Positions 42,922 to 52,486 are shown, counted from the first letter of the stretch. The stretch is 64,000 nt of DNA from Polycladospora coralii (GCF_014773435.2 NZ_JACXAG020000003.1:248001-312000), one strand, 5' to 3'. Numbers and translations: made by a program. Notes: a model not told the origin generated them from the letters alone.

Positions 42922-43236
42922 TTATAACATGAGGTCGACGGCCTGCTTTATGGTCTGCCATTCGTGTTTAAAGTGAAGGATTTTTTGTTTTCCTGCTGCT
43001 GTAATGTAATAGTACTTTCTTTGCGGACCGACAGCAGAGGGTTTAAATTCTCCTAAAATCCATTTTTCTTTCTGCATGCGTAAAAGGATGGGATAGATAC
43101 TACCTTCACTAATATCGGAGAAACCAAACTGCTTTAGTTTCATACTGATTTGGTATCCATAAACCTCTTCTTTCGCGATGAGAAGAAGAATGCACCCTTC
43201 TAAGATTCCCTTCATAAGTTGTGAGTTATGGGACAC
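42922..43236 (-). CDS. PadR-family transcriptional regulator
   Basis: A 104-residue winged-helix repressor (subfamily with minimal C-terminus). The recognition region EVYGYQISMKLKQFGF and the wing GPQRKYYYIT are typical. Start GTG 43236 follows GGAGGAGGTCC. The DUF1129-type gene begins 13 bases after its stop and is the likely regulated partner, as in many PadR-HAAS operons. An inverted repeat overlaps its own promoter, suggesting autorepression. Confidence 0.88.
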   Translation of the reverse strand: MSHNSQLMKGILEGCILLLIAKEEVYGYQISMKLKQFGFSDISEGSIYPILLRMQKEKWILGEFKPSAVGPQRKYYYITAAGKQKILHFKHEWQTIKQAVDLML

Positions 43237-43268
43237 ATCGGACCTCCTCCTAGGATATCTCTATCGTT

Positions 43269-43302
43269 ATCATATATTTAACTAACTTGTAATGCAAGTT
43301 AG
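43269..43302 (-). promoter_or_regulatory. padR promoter with operator-like inverted repeat
   Basis: On the minus strand TTGCAT (43297-43292), a 17-base spacer and TATGAT (43274-43269) form a promoter. The inverted repeat CTAACTTG-N5-CAAGTTAG (43282-43302) covers the -35, the expected place for PadR autorepression. Confidence 0.7.
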
Positions 43303-43401
43303 CTAATTTGTGTGATTATATCTTGGTTTATCGGGTAATGAAAAGTGTGTGGTGGAAATTGTAAAAGAAAGATATGAAAAACCTCTTGAATAATTCCTTG
43401 T

Positions 43402-43416
43402 TAATAATTATTATAA
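43402..43416 (+). promoter_or_regulatory. PerR-type box in the catalase promoter
   Basis: TAATAAT-T-ATTATAA matches 13 of 14 positions of the 7-1-7 PerR/Fur consensus TTATAAT-N-ATTATAA. It overlaps a TATAAT at 43412-43417, 40 bases upstream of the catalase start, fitting peroxide-inducible control. Confidence 0.8.
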
Positions 43417-43455
43417 TATGAGAATAATAATTGATAACGAATAGGAGCTGAATAA

Positions 43456-44898
43456 GTGATGAATAAAAATCGTTTAACTACAAATCAAGGTGTACCTGTT
43501 GGTGATAATCAAAACTCACGTACTGCTGGTCAAAGAGGGCCTACTTTATTGGAAGATTATCATTTGATTGAAAAAATCGCTCATTTTGACCGTGAACGTA
43601 TTCCAGAGCGTGTGGTACATGCTCGTGGTGCTGGAGCGCATGGCGTTTTCCAAGTTGAAAATAGCATGAAAGCTTATACAAAAGCTGCATTCTTACAAGA
43701 AAAAGGAAAAGAAACACCTGTATTCGTAAGGTTTTCTACTGTGATCCATGGACAAGGTTCACCTGAAACAGCGCGTGATCCTCGCGGTTTTGCTACGAAG
43801 TTTTATACGGAAGAAGGGAACTACGATATTGTAGGGAACAATCTTCCGGTATTTTTTATTCGTGATGCGATTAAGTTTCCTGATATGGTTCATTCCTTAA
43901 AACCTGCACCGGATACAAATATTCAAGATCCAGATCGTTATTGGGATTTCATGACGCTAACACCAGAGTCCACACATATGTTGACATGGTTATTTTCAGA
44001 TTATGGAACACCAGCTAACTATCGAGAAATGGAAGGTTTTAGTGTTCATGCCTTTAAATGGGTGAATCACGAAGGCAAGGTTACTTATGTAAAATATCAT
44101 TGGAAGCCACTTGCGGGTGTACGTAATTTTTCTGCTGACGAACTGGAGAAAGTTCAAGGAAGAGATTTCAACCATGCCACACGTGATTTATTTGATCACA
44201 TTAAAGAAGGCAAATTTCCACAGTGGGAATTACATGTGCAAATGTTGAACCCAGAAGACATGAATCAATTTGAATTTGATCCACTTGATCCTACTAAAGT
44301 GTGGCCAGAAGATCAATTCCCTTATCAATTAGTCGGTACCATGACACTCAACCAGAACCCGAAAAACTTTTTTGCTGAAGTAGAACAAGCGGCCTTTTCG
44401 CCAAGCGCGGTTGTTCCAGGAATCGAGCCATCTGAAGATAAACTGCTACAAGGACGTTTATTTTCTTATCCAGATACACAGCGTCATCGTATAGGACCAA
44501 ATTACCTCAATCTGCCTATAAATTGCCCGTATGCGACTGTAAATAACTATCAAGTAGATGGTAATATGCAGACAAAAACAGATATTTCAACGATTAACTA
44601 CGAGCCTAACCGATACGATGATCGGCCGACAGAAGATGAGCGCTATCTCGAGAGTGAAGTGCCACTTGAAGGCGTTATCGGACGAAACAAGATTCATAAA
44701 ACATTAGATTTCGCGCAAGCTGGTGAACAGTACCGTTCATTTAGTAAACAAGAGCAAGAAAACTTAATCAAAAACTTAGTTCATGATTTGTCAGGAGTGG
44801 CTCAACTTACAAAAGAAAGAGCAATTTGTAACTTCATTCGTGCCGATCATGAATTCGGAGCTAGATTAGCCAAAGCTTTAAATGTTGAGATTGGTTAA
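43456..44898 (+). CDS. katA: Monofunctional haem catalase (KatA-like)
   Basis: A 480-residue small-subunit catalase that dismutates hydrogen peroxide. The distal His lies in RVVHARGAGAHG (about residue 54), the Asn in VGNNLPVFFIRDAIKFPD and the proximal Tyr in RLFSYPDTQRHR (about 337). Length and sequence resemble vegetative KatA of B. subtilis. The start is GTG 43456, eight bases after AGGAG; ATG 43459 is equally in frame. A PerR-like operator lies upstream and a strong terminator downstream, so it is monocistronic. Confidence 0.95.
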   Translation: MMNKNRLTTNQGVPVGDNQNSRTAGQRGPTLLEDYHLIEKIAHFDRERIPERVVHARGAGAHGVFQVENSMKAYTKAAFLQEKGKETPVFVRFSTVIHGQGSPETARDPRGFATKFYTEEGNYDIVGNNLPVFFIRDAIKFPDMVHSLKPAPDTNIQDPDRYWDFMTLTPESTHMLTWLFSDYGTPANYREMEGFSVHAFKWVNHEGKVTYVKYHWKPLAGVRNFSADELEKVQGRDFNHATRDLFDHIKEGKFPQWELHVQMLNPEDMNQFEFDPLDPTKVWPEDQFPYQLVGTMTLNQNPKNFFAEVEQAAFSPSAVVPGIEPSEDKLLQGRLFSYPDTQRHRIGPNYLNLPINCPYATVNNYQVDGNMQTKTDISTINYEPNRYDDRPTEDERYLESEVPLEGVIGRNKIHKTLDFAQAGEQYRSFSKQEQENLIKNLVHDLSGVAQLTKERAICNFIRADHEFGARLAKALNVEIG

Positions 44899-44907
44899 TT
44901 CATTTTC

Positions 44908-44953
44908 ATACAAAAGACCTCGCATCACATACTTCATGCGAGGTCTTTTGTAT
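44908..44953. terminator. Bidirectional terminator between catalase and glycosyltransferase genes
   Basis: ATACAAAAGACCTCGCAT pairs perfectly with ATGCGAGGTCTTTTGTAT. On the plus strand a T-run follows about 6 bases later. Confidence 0.88.
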
Positions 44954-46326
44954 CATCTTTTTTTTATAGTTAGGAATGTTTGATATATCTTTGCTCTTTG
45001 GGGTAAATTGCCCAATTCTATTCCGTGCTTTTGTGCAATTTCGGTTACCTCTTCGAGGAACTGGACTTCATTTTGTGGAGGATTTAATAGTTGAAAATGT
45101 TGGGTTTCGATTATAAAGTCCTTGCTTGGAAATAACGCCAACGATGTTTCAGGGGTAAATATGCGAATATGCTCGAAATCACGTATCCCTTCTAACGTAT
45201 ACTTCCATTCACCTTTAAGTAGCGGGATGATGGATTCTGCATGAGAGAAGTTAGGTAGAACACAAATCAGATATCCACTTGGTTTCAGTAATTGCGCGTG
45301 CTTTTGTACAAATGACGATGGATTAACGACACGTTGTAGTACATCGATGAGCAAGATCACATCGAAATAACCATCTGGATAGGGAAGTGTTTGTTCCAAT
45401 GCATGTTGGTGTACTTCATCATATTCATGACGAGCGATTTGAGCTGCGATTTCATCCGGTTCAACACCGTATAGTGAGCAATTTTGGCGTTGCTTAAGTT
45501 CGATACCCGTTGCGCCAGTCTTGCAACCGATCTCTAAAATCTTTTGAGCGGAGGGTGGTACGAATTGTATTACATCTGTACGCGGATGAAAAAAGTGTAA
45601 GGCTTTGTGTCCCCATTTTTCTATAAAACGAAGTCGATTTTCAACAAAGAGGTTTTGAATAGATAGATCTGGTTTGCTATTAAAAGTGGCGTGCCCATGA
45701 TGATGAACGAAGGAATCAATTGCAATATGTAATTGATAACCAAGTTGACTTACACGCAAACACAAATCATCATCTTCAAATGAACCTAAACGGAATCGTT
45801 CATCAAATCCACCTATTTCGTTGAAAATATAATTTCTAACTAACAAGCAAAATCCCACTAAACGCATGACTTGCTTTGAATGTCCGCGATGTGATTTACA
45901 ATGTTGTTCAGCAAAATCGCTTATATTCTCGATTTTGTCATAAGATACTGGGATTTGTTGACGACCACTCACATAATTGCTTACCGGCCCTACCATGCCA
46001 ATTTGCTCATCTTGCGCTAATAATGCCAACATGTGATCTAGCCAACCATCAGAAACAATTGTATCGTTATTTAAAAATAAAATATAATCGCCATGAGCGT
46101 AAGATGCACCCTGGTTACACCCTTTAGCAAAACCAACATTCTCTTGGTTTTGAATTAATTTAACGGACTGTATTTGCTGCAAATACTTAATTGTACCGTC
46201 GGTGGATCCGTTATCGACAATAATTAATTCAATTTGATCGGGCTTTGTATGTGTGAAAATACTATTCAAACATTGTTTGGTAAGGTCAAGGCGGTTTAAT
46301 GTCAAGATGATTATACTGGTCTTCAT
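44953..46326 (-). CDS. Two-domain glycosyltransferase (GT2) / class I methyltransferase
   Basis: A 457-residue fusion. Residues about 1-230 are a GT2 GT-A domain (TSIIILTLNRLDLTKQCL, the DNGSTDG loop, DYILFLNNDT as the DxD-like site, and FDERFRLGSFEDDDLCLR). Residues about 265-400 are a SAM-dependent methyltransferase (KILEIGCKTGATG, then FDVILLIDVLQRV). Such fusions build and methylate surface glycans. The start is ATG 46326, after GAAGGGAAATC. A second GT2 gene lies 84 bases upstream in the same direction, so the pair probably decorates one cell-surface polymer. Confidence 0.87.
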   Translation of the reverse strand: MKTSIIILTLNRLDLTKQCLNSIFTHTKPDQIELIIVDNGSTDGTIKYLQQIQSVKLIQNQENVGFAKGCNQGASYAHGDYILFLNNDTIVSDGWLDHMLALLAQDEQIGMVGPVSNYVSGRQQIPVSYDKIENISDFAEQHCKSHRGHSKQVMRLVGFCLLVRNYIFNEIGGFDERFRLGSFEDDDLCLRVSQLGYQLHIAIDSFVHHHGHATFNSKPDLSIQNLFVENRLRFIEKWGHKALHFFHPRTDVIQFVPPSAQKILEIGCKTGATGIELKQRQNCSLYGVEPDEIAAQIARHEYDEVHQHALEQTLPYPDGYFDVILLIDVLQRVVNPSSFVQKHAQLLKPSGYLICVLPNFSHAESIIPLLKGEWKYTLEGIRDFEHIRIFTPETSLALFPSKDFIIETQHFQLLNPPQNEVQFLEEVTEIAQKHGIELGNLPQRAKIYQTFLTIKKR

Positions 46327-46410
46327 TTGATTTCCCTTCTTTCAATCTAAAGCTACGATCTTTATTACTATATGTAATAGGGATATATTCAGAACGGAAT
46401 ATACACAGGC

Positions 46411-47361
46411 TCACTCATTGAGAAGTTCATCCTTGATATAAAATGTATACGTTTTGATTTCTTCTAAGTGGTGCGGAAATTGCTCCTTCTTATGTGAGAG
46501 TTGTGTAAGAATATGCTGTGCATAGTTCAGGTAATGGTGGGCGACTTGATGACGTTGTTCTTGATCTTGAAGAAGTCCTGATCGATAAGCCGATAAAATG
46601 CGATGCAAACAATCAGCAGCACCGCCAATTAGCATAGGAGGAGAATGCAGTTGTTGCTGTGAATGGATACGAAAATAACTGAGTGGTTCCGCCATATAGA
46701 TGATATCTCCATTTAAAAGTAAGTTTAGCCATGTAGCCATGTCCACATCACAGTGGTAACGCCTATTGGCAAAAGTGCCAAAAGGAACCGTTAAAGCGCT
46801 TTTACGAAATAATACGGTAGTCGGCTCGCCAATTCCATTTCCATAACCTAAAATGAAATTGGCAAACGCTTGGCCTGGTATGCGTGTATCTGCTTGAAAA
46901 AGGGATTGCGTTGCACCAATATCAGGTTGCTTTTCTCCCTGTTCGTCGATCACATCTCTTTTAGAGGTGATTAAGGAAAGCTGTTGGTTTTCATCAGATT
47001 GAAAATAATGCATCATTTTTTCGATTTTTGTAGGAGTAAATAAATCGTCATCCATCAGATAATTAATAAATACACCATTTGACAACTCGAATAATTTTAA
47101 ATCATTTTCAAACTGGCCTAACCTGCTGGGGTTACGGTGATATTGAATGTGGTCATGTGTACGACTATAAGATAGGACGAGTTCTTCAGTTTCGTTTGTG
47201 GTACTATCATCGCATATTATGATCTCAATATTTGAATAAGATTGACTGATAGCGCTTAACAACGCTTCTTCAAACCATTTAGGCCGATTGTAAGTTGGAA
47301 TTAAAATGCTAACTAATGGCAAAGAGGGGGATTGATTCACAAAAAACACACTCCTTTCCAT
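46411..47361 (-). CDS. Family 2 glycosyltransferase
   Basis: A 316-residue GT-A fold enzyme. The N-terminal PLVSILIPTYNRPKWFEEALLS (first 20 or so residues after a short leader; VSILIPTYNRP quoted) leads to the nucleotide-binding IIICDDSTT, and the DxD motif lies in LMDDDLF. No membrane helix. The start follows AAGGAGTGTG. It is probably co-expressed with the downstream GT2-methyltransferase fusion. The product glycan cannot be predicted. Confidence 0.87.
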   Translation of the reverse strand: MERSVFFVNQSPSLPLVSILIPTYNRPKWFEEALLSAISQSYSNIEIIICDDSTTNETEELVLSYSRTHDHIQYHRNPSRLGQFENDLKLFELSNGVFINYLMDDDLFTPTKIEKMMHYFQSDENQQLSLITSKRDVIDEQGEKQPDIGATQSLFQADTRIPGQAFANFILGYGNGIGEPTTVLFRKSALTVPFGTFANRRYHCDVDMATWLNLLLNGDIIYMAEPLSYFRIHSQQQLHSPPMLIGGAADCLHRILSAYRSGLLQDQEQRHQVAHHYLNYAQHILTQLSHKKEQFPHHLEEIKTYTFYIKDELLNE

Positions 47362-47421
47362 CAGCTATATGATCAAAATAGCAATGAAATGACAATCCAT
47401 AAGAGCCTACTTAAAATGATG

Positions 47422-48636
47422 CTAGCGACTTAGTTTAGAGTCAACTTCGAAGGAAGCTGGGAGTGTTACGACTTTTCGTAATAGGACAGAAATAAGTGAT
47501 GTTCGGGTAAGCGCTGATAAAACAAAGGGGCGTATGGTTTGAAAAAAGGGTGAGGTTGAAAATAATGCATTACCTAGTCGATTTTGGATTTGATGTATTC
47601 GTTTAATCTCTTCTCCGCAACGTGCTTGAACATCATGAAGTTGATCTAATCGAAGGGAAGTGGACTGGAATGTATGATGAATGACTTCAGCAGCGATGAC
47701 AGCTGATGTGACAGCTAATGAAACCCCAATTGCGCCAGCGGGTGAAGAACAATGTGCAGCATCACCTATGAGCAAACAACCATTTTTATACCATTGTTTC
47801 ATATAATGCGTTTTCGCTTGTAATGGGACAAATGAAGAAAAATCAGGAACAGTAGCGGCGAATTCTCTAAAATGAGGATTGAGCTCTTTCAAGTGATCTT
47901 TAAAGGTAGGGAACGCCATCTGCTTAATCTGTTTTAGTTTACCCAGAGGAAGTGCTAAGCCAACTTGAACAGCATCAGGATGTTTGGGGAGGATCAAATA
48001 GGGGTAGGGTTTATCCAGATGAAATTGAAATTTACCTTTCCAATCGGGAGGGCAAGGCATCGTAAACCAAAGGATATCTCCTGGATAATATTCATATTCG
48101 TGTTCGAACTTGCCTAATCGCTTTACAGTAGAAAATCGACCATCTGCGCCTACTGTAAGTGGGGCTTCAATAATCGTTTCTTTTTTCTCTTTGTCTTCAA
48201 TTACAATGCCAGTAACTTGTTGATCTGAGTAAATAAATCGTTTCACATGGGCACCAAATAACAATTTAAAATGGGGGTTTAGACGGCACTTTTGATGTAA
48301 CCCGTCAAGTAGAATGGGCTGAGGCATCCACATGCCAAAGGGGAAATCATGGCTAAGATCGTTAAATGGAAAGCGGCCAATTTCTTTGTGATTATGATAA
48401 AAATGGCCCGATCTTATTTTGGTATGAGGGAGTTCAAGAATCGTTTGGTGAAGGTTAACTTTTTGCATGAGCTCCATAAAACGAGGTTGTAATACTTCTC
48501 CACGGTAGTCACGATCAAAGTTTTCATTCTTCTCGATAACCATAACATGATAATTTAAGCGAGATAGTAACAACCCTAATACCATTCCAGCTGGACCACC
48601 ACCTACAATGACTACATCCTGTTTAATTGTTTCCAT
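47422..48636 (-). CDS. FAD-dependent monooxygenase
   Basis: A 404-residue PHBH-type flavoprotein. The dinucleotide-binding VVIVGGGPAGMVLGLLLSR lies near residue 9, and the second FAD motif LLIGDAAHCSSPAGAIGVSLA lies near residue 290 (core GDAAH). Aromatic or polyketide-like substrates are typical. The start ATG 48636 follows GGAGGGCG; an in-frame ATG 39 bases farther upstream has no ribosome binding site. It lies between glycosyltransferase genes and a TetR gene, all on the minus strand, and the TetR may regulate it. Confidence 0.87.
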   Translation of the reverse strand: METIKQDVVIVGGGPAGMVLGLLLSRLNYHVMVIEKNENFDRDYRGEVLQPRFMELMQKVNLHQTILELPHTKIRSGHFYHNHKEIGRFPFNDLSHDFPFGMWMPQPILLDGLHQKCRLNPHFKLLFGAHVKRFIYSDQQVTGIVIEDKEKKETIIEAPLTVGADGRFSTVKRLGKFEHEYEYYPGDILWFTMPCPPDWKGKFQFHLDKPYPYLILPKHPDAVQVGLALPLGKLKQIKQMAFPTFKDHLKELNPHFREFAATVPDFSSFVPLQAKTHYMKQWYKNGCLLIGDAAHCSSPAGAIGVSLAVTSAVIAAEVIHHTFQSTSLRLDQLHDVQARCGEEIKRIHQIQNRLGNALFSTSPFFQTIRPFVLSALTRTSLISVLLRKVVTLPASFEVDSKLSR

Positions 48637-48757
48637 ATAGACGCCCTCCAAGCATTTTTGATATGGGTTATTCATTTCCCGTATACGAAGCTACATAAAC
48701 TCTAATAAAAATAAAATAATTGGATGATTAGAACAAAATATGTGAAGCGTCGATGCT

Positions 48758-48808
48758 TTAAAAACCACCTTTATGCGATCACTACTGAGTGAATAGAGAT
48801 GGTTTTTA
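48758..48808 (-). terminator. Terminator after tetR-type gene
   Basis: TAAAAACCA and TGGTTTTTA form an inverted repeat with a loop of about 30 bases. On the minus strand it lies just downstream of the regulator. Confidence 0.5.
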
Positions 48809-48822
48809 CGGAGTTTTACCAA

Positions 48823-49488
48823 TTAGATGTGCATAGATATTTTCTTTACGATTTGAGAAATCGTATTTTTCATAAATTCATTATCTGAATCTTCTAAATG
48901 ATCCTGTTTAAATAATTGAAGCTTTTTCAAAGTGTAGTATTCAAAAAGACTTTGTTTTAATGTTAGGTCCAATTGATTTAGGAGAATAGGGTCCATAATT
49001 TTTCGAAGTACTACATCGTCTTGTAACATAAACATTTGATAGTGAATGTTATGGAATACCTTTAAATCAATTCCTTCATCGAAAAATTGTTTTAAGTTGG
49101 TGATTCGATCAAATCGAGCTTGAGAAATTGTCTCAAATAAGTGCGGGTAGTAGTTTTTTAGATCCATAAGAAAAGCATCGGAGATATAGATTGCTATCAG
49201 CATGGACTGTTCATATATTTTTTGAAAACGCTGATGAAAAGATAAATTTTCGTTGGTAATTGTATCTGCGTTAACCATATATCCTGTATAAACCGCTACT
49301 ACTCTTTCCATAATCTCATCTTTGGATGAAAAATATTTATACAGGGTAGCCTTACTAATATCCATATGTCTAGATATGTCATCCATTTTGAGTGTAGTTA
49401 TGCCTTGCTTTCTAAGCACAGGCATGATCTTTTCAATATACTTTTCTTTTGTACGTTCGATTTGATGTGCATCATGTTGCTTTTTCAT
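48823..49488 (-). CDS. TetR/AcrR-family regulator
   Basis: A 221-residue repressor. The N-terminal helix-turn-helix (ITTLKMDDISRHMDISKATLYKYF, about residues 28-51; core DISKATLYKYF) and an all-helical ligand-binding domain are present. The start ATG 49488 follows AAGGAAGG. It is divergent from the SDR gene at 49675, whose promoter overlaps an inverted repeat, so the SDR gene is a likely target. The inducer is unknown. Confidence 0.88.
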   Translation of the reverse strand: MKKQHDAHQIERTKEKYIEKIMPVLRKQGITTLKMDDISRHMDISKATLYKYFSSKDEIMERVVAVYTGYMVNADTITNENLSFHQRFQKIYEQSMLIAIYISDAFLMDLKNYYPHLFETISQARFDRITNLKQFFDEGIDLKVFHNIHYQMFMLQDDVVLRKIMDPILLNQLDLTLKQSLFEYYTLKKLQLFKQDHLEDSDNEFMKNTISQIVKKISMHI

Positions 49489-49547
49489 ATTTTAACCTTC
49501 CTTTTTTTGATCTTTAATTATAAATGATTTCATCTAGACATACAAAC

Positions 49548-49593
49548 TAAACTAAATAAACAATTTGAGTTTACATAGTATAATTGATATAGT
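49548..49593 (+). promoter_or_regulatory. SDR promoter with candidate TetR operator
   Basis: TTGAGT (49565-49570), a 17-base spacer and TATAGT (49588-49593) form a promoter. TAAACT (49548) and AGTTTA (49568) with flanking AAAT/ATTT form an imperfect inverted repeat overlapping the -35. Confidence 0.5.
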
Positions 49594-49674
49594 ATAGTGG
49601 TTTTATGATAGATCAGATTGTCTCGTAATAAACAGAATTTCGATAGAAAAATAACGATATTGAAGGTGAACATC

Positions 49675-50463
49675 ATGAAAAGATTTAATGGGCAGATTGC
49701 CTTAGTGACAGGTGCGTCATCAGGAATTGGAATGGCTTTTGCCGAAAAATTAGCTGCTAACGGTGCAGACCTTATTCTTACTGCACGGTCTACAAATAAA
49801 TTAAATGAATTGGGAAATCGGTTGAGTGCTCAATATCAAATTCAGGTAAAAACAATTGCAATCGATCTGAGTCAACCGGGATCTGCCCAATCTTTATTCA
49901 GAAAGACCAAAAAAGAAAATCTCTCAGTTGATTTATTAGTTAATAATGCAGGTTTTGGAAAATGGGGTAGTTTTCTTGAATTTGATTCTCAGGTTTATCA
50001 TGAGATGCTTCATTTGAACATTAATTCTGTGGTGGAACTGACCCAATTGTTTTTACCAAGTATGCTTTCGAACCAAAGTGGCGGTATTATTAATGTAGCG
50101 TCTACTGCAGCTTTCTTGCCGGTTCCTTATGCAGCTGTCTATTCTGCATCAAAATCTTTTGTGCTGTATTTTTCAGAAGCTTTACATGGTGAATACTACA
50201 AAAAGGGAATAAATGTGTTAGCCCTTTGTCCGGGCGGTACAAAGTCTAACTTTGCATCCGTCGCTAACCAGAAGAAAACAATTTCAACTGACCAATATGA
50301 GACCCCTGAAGTGGTTGCTGAGAATGGATTGAATGCTTTTTTAAAAAATAAACCTTATGTCGTATCTGGTACCAAAAACTACCTCACGACTATTATTCCT
50401 CGATTATTATCACGAAGACGAGTTATTCATATTTCAGGTGATGCTTGGAAAAAAATGATTTAA
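49675..50463 (+). CDS. Short-chain dehydrogenase/reductase
   Basis: A 262-residue classical SDR. The cofactor motif TGASSGIGMAFA lies near residue 12, NNAG near 90, the catalytic Ser in INVASTAAF and YxxxK in YSASKSF. The absence of an Asp after the second beta-strand and the presence of Arg (TARS) suggest NADPH preference. Start ATG 49675 follows GAAGGTG; an upstream in-frame TTG (49618) lacks a ribosome binding site. Resembles DltE/YqjQ-like oxidoreductases; substrate unknown. Confidence 0.88.
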   Translation: MKRFNGQIALVTGASSGIGMAFAEKLAANGADLILTARSTNKLNELGNRLSAQYQIQVKTIAIDLSQPGSAQSLFRKTKKENLSVDLLVNNAGFGKWGSFLEFDSQVYHEMLHLNINSVVELTQLFLPSMLSNQSGGIINVASTAAFLPVPYAAVYSASKSFVLYFSEALHGEYYKKGINVLALCPGGTKSNFASVANQKKTISTDQYETPEVVAENGLNAFLKNKPYVVSGTKNYLTTIIPRLLSRRRVIHISGDAWKKMI

Positions 50464-50795
50464 AGATGAAAAAGTGAACCCATTTAACTTAGTGCTTAAT
50501 TGGGTTCACTTACGATGGGCTTTCGTGTATAGCTTTGCTGTATGGTAATTAAAGTAGGTTTGTAAAGCAAAAAAATTCATAAAAATTTGCGGACATCAAT
50601 ATAGCCAGCCAATGCTTTGAACGTGTTTTATGCTGTAAGGTAAATAGATCAATGATTATAAGTGGGAATTAGCCCGTTTCGTTGTAAATCGCATATAAAG
50701 TAGTTTTATTTTCTGATTAATAAAAAATATTTCTAGATTGCCAAGCGCTTGTATAGTTCTTGAATGATACAAACTATTTTGCTAATCACTTCTAA
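50464..50795. other. Gap between SDR gene and tRNA-Arg
   Basis: After the SDR terminator (GTGAACCCA at 50474 pairing with TGGGTTCAC at 50501) this AT-rich stretch shows no gene, clear repeat or promoter. Confidence 0.5.
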
Positions 50796-50842
50796 AAATA
50801 AAAAACGCCCCCTAACGAGACGGATTCGCTAAAGGACGTTTG
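50796..50842 (-). terminator. Terminator of tRNA-Arg gene
   Basis: On the minus strand AACGTCCTTTAGCGA pairs with TCGTTAGGGGGCGTT (with G-U pairs), followed by TTTTTATTTTT. Confidence 0.8.
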
Positions 50843-50846
50843 GTAA

Positions 50847-50921
50847 TGGCGCGCCTACCAGGATTCGAACCTGGGCACCTGGTTCCGGAGACCAGTGCTC
50901 TATCCCCTGAGCTATAGGCGC
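50847..50921 (-). tRNA. tRNA-Arg (anticodon CCG)
   Basis: The minus strand folds as a complete cloverleaf. Acceptor GCGCCTA pairs with TAGGCGC, the D-loop is AGCTCAGGGGATAGAGC, the anticodon stem CTGGT/ACCAG has loop CTCCGGA, and the T-arm is CCAGGTTCGAATCCTGG. The 3' end CCA is encoded in the DNA. Anticodon CCG reads CGG arginine codons. It is a single tRNA gene with its own terminator. Confidence 0.95.
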
Positions 50922-51103
50922 ATAATAATTTGTAGGGTCAATTATATCATAAATAAAAAATGATGTGCAAGCATCATTTTTGATGGATCCTATATCTTGT
51001 TTTATAAGATATGGGATTAAATGACTACTTCGCAATGCGCATCAATATGATACTATAGAGGTAGATGATGGGAACGTAGCTGGATCGGTACGGAGGTGTT
51101 GGC

Positions 51104-52474
51104 ATGGCAATCGAGATGGGATATGGATTAGTACAAGATCAGAGAATGAAAATGGCAATGACACCGGAGCTACAGCAATCCATCCAAATGCTACAATTTT
51201 CAAACGCTGAATTAATTACGTTCTTGTATGAGCAATATCGAGAAAATCCAGCAATCGAGTTGGAGTTACCGATTGAAATAGATCAATTAGAAGCGTTCTT
51301 CTCATATTTAAATCAACGACCGTTGTATCAACAACCACGTGTATCTGGATATGTGGATACAGATCGTGAGATAGAGCTAGCTTCAGGTAGTGAGGATACA
51401 CTAGCAGGTATGTTAGAAAAACAAATATATGAGTTGAATTTGAGTAAAAAGCAAGCACGTGTTTGCTATTTTTTGATCCACAATCTAGATGATAAAGGAT
51501 ATCTTGACGTTGATGCAATCACTATATGTAAGCGCTTACAAATCGAACCCGAGACATTGGAAGATTGTATCAATTCGCTTCAAAAATTAGAACCAGTGGG
51601 AATTGGGGCGCGGTCTTTAGCTGAATGTTTGGAGCTCCAGTTATTACAATTTGAGCCAGTTAATCCATTGTCGATTCAGATTGTTAAAGGTTATCTACCA
51701 GAGATCGCCGATGGGCGTTGGTCTAAGGTGGCAAAAGATTGTGGCGTTACAGAAGAGGAAGTACATCATGCTGTAGAAGAGATTAGAAGATGTAATCCAA
51801 AGCCGGGAAGTAGCTATTCAAATAGACGAACGCAGTATATTTTTCCTGATGTGTTTATCGAAGAGATAGACGGGGAATGGAAAGTATATGTGAATGAGAG
51901 TGAAATGCCTTATTTGCGAATCAATCCACAGTATCAACAGTGGCTTTCTCAGTCACATGCATTAAACCATAAGGATTTGTCGCATTTAAAGGCGTGGGTT
52001 CAATCCGGAATGATGTTAATGAAAGGGATTGCCCAACGCAAAGAGACAATTGTTCGTGTAGCTGAAGTGATTCTTAACAAGCAAAAAGCTTTTTTTCGCC
52101 AAGGCCCGCAATATTTAATTCCGCTTACACTAAAAGAAGTTGCATTTGAACTCGGGTTGCATGAATCGACAGTAAGTCGTGCCACGCAACACAAATATGT
52201 TCACACGCCTAACGGGATCTACTCTTTTCGTACTTTTTTTCCAGGTGGGTTATCACTTGCCAATGGTGAAGCATTAGCTACTGAACACATAAAAATAAAA
52301 ATAAAGCAAATCATAGAGCGAGAAGATAAGAAAAAACCACATTCAGATCAAAAAATAGCTGTTCAACTACAGCAAGAAAGTATTCAAATTTCTAGGCGAA
52401 CAGTGGCAAAATACCGCGAGGAGTTGGGATTTTCTTCTTCAACAGTTCGTAAAAGATTGAGCAAGTCAACTTGA
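51104..52474 (+). CDS. rpoN: RNA polymerase sigma-54 factor
   Basis: A 456-residue sigma-54 (SigL). Region I with the glutamine-rich MTPELQQSIQMLQFSN activator-response element, the core-binding domain, the HTH (ALGLHESTVSRATQHKYVHTP region) and the C-terminal RpoN box SRRTVAKYRE (about residue 431) are all present. Start ATG 51104 follows ACGGAGG. It acts only with AAA+ enhancer-binding activators, none of which lies in this window. A hairpin that may be its terminator overlaps the cggR promoter. Confidence 0.95.
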   Translation: MAIEMGYGLVQDQRMKMAMTPELQQSIQMLQFSNAELITFLYEQYRENPAIELELPIEIDQLEAFFSYLNQRPLYQQPRVSGYVDTDREIELASGSEDTLAGMLEKQIYELNLSKKQARVCYFLIHNLDDKGYLDVDAITICKRLQIEPETLEDCINSLQKLEPVGIGARSLAECLELQLLQFEPVNPLSIQIVKGYLPEIADGRWSKVAKDCGVTEEEVHHAVEEIRRCNPKPGSSYSNRRTQYIFPDVFIEEIDGEWKVYVNESEMPYLRINPQYQQWLSQSHALNHKDLSHLKAWVQSGMMLMKGIAQRKETIVRVAEVILNKQKAFFRQGPQYLIPLTLKEVAFELGLHESTVSRATQHKYVHTPNGIYSFRTFFPGGLSLANGEALATEHIKIKIKQIIEREDKKKPHSDQKIAVQLQQESIQISRRTVAKYREELGFSSSTVRKRLSKST

Positions 52475-52486
52475 TTTCATCGTATA

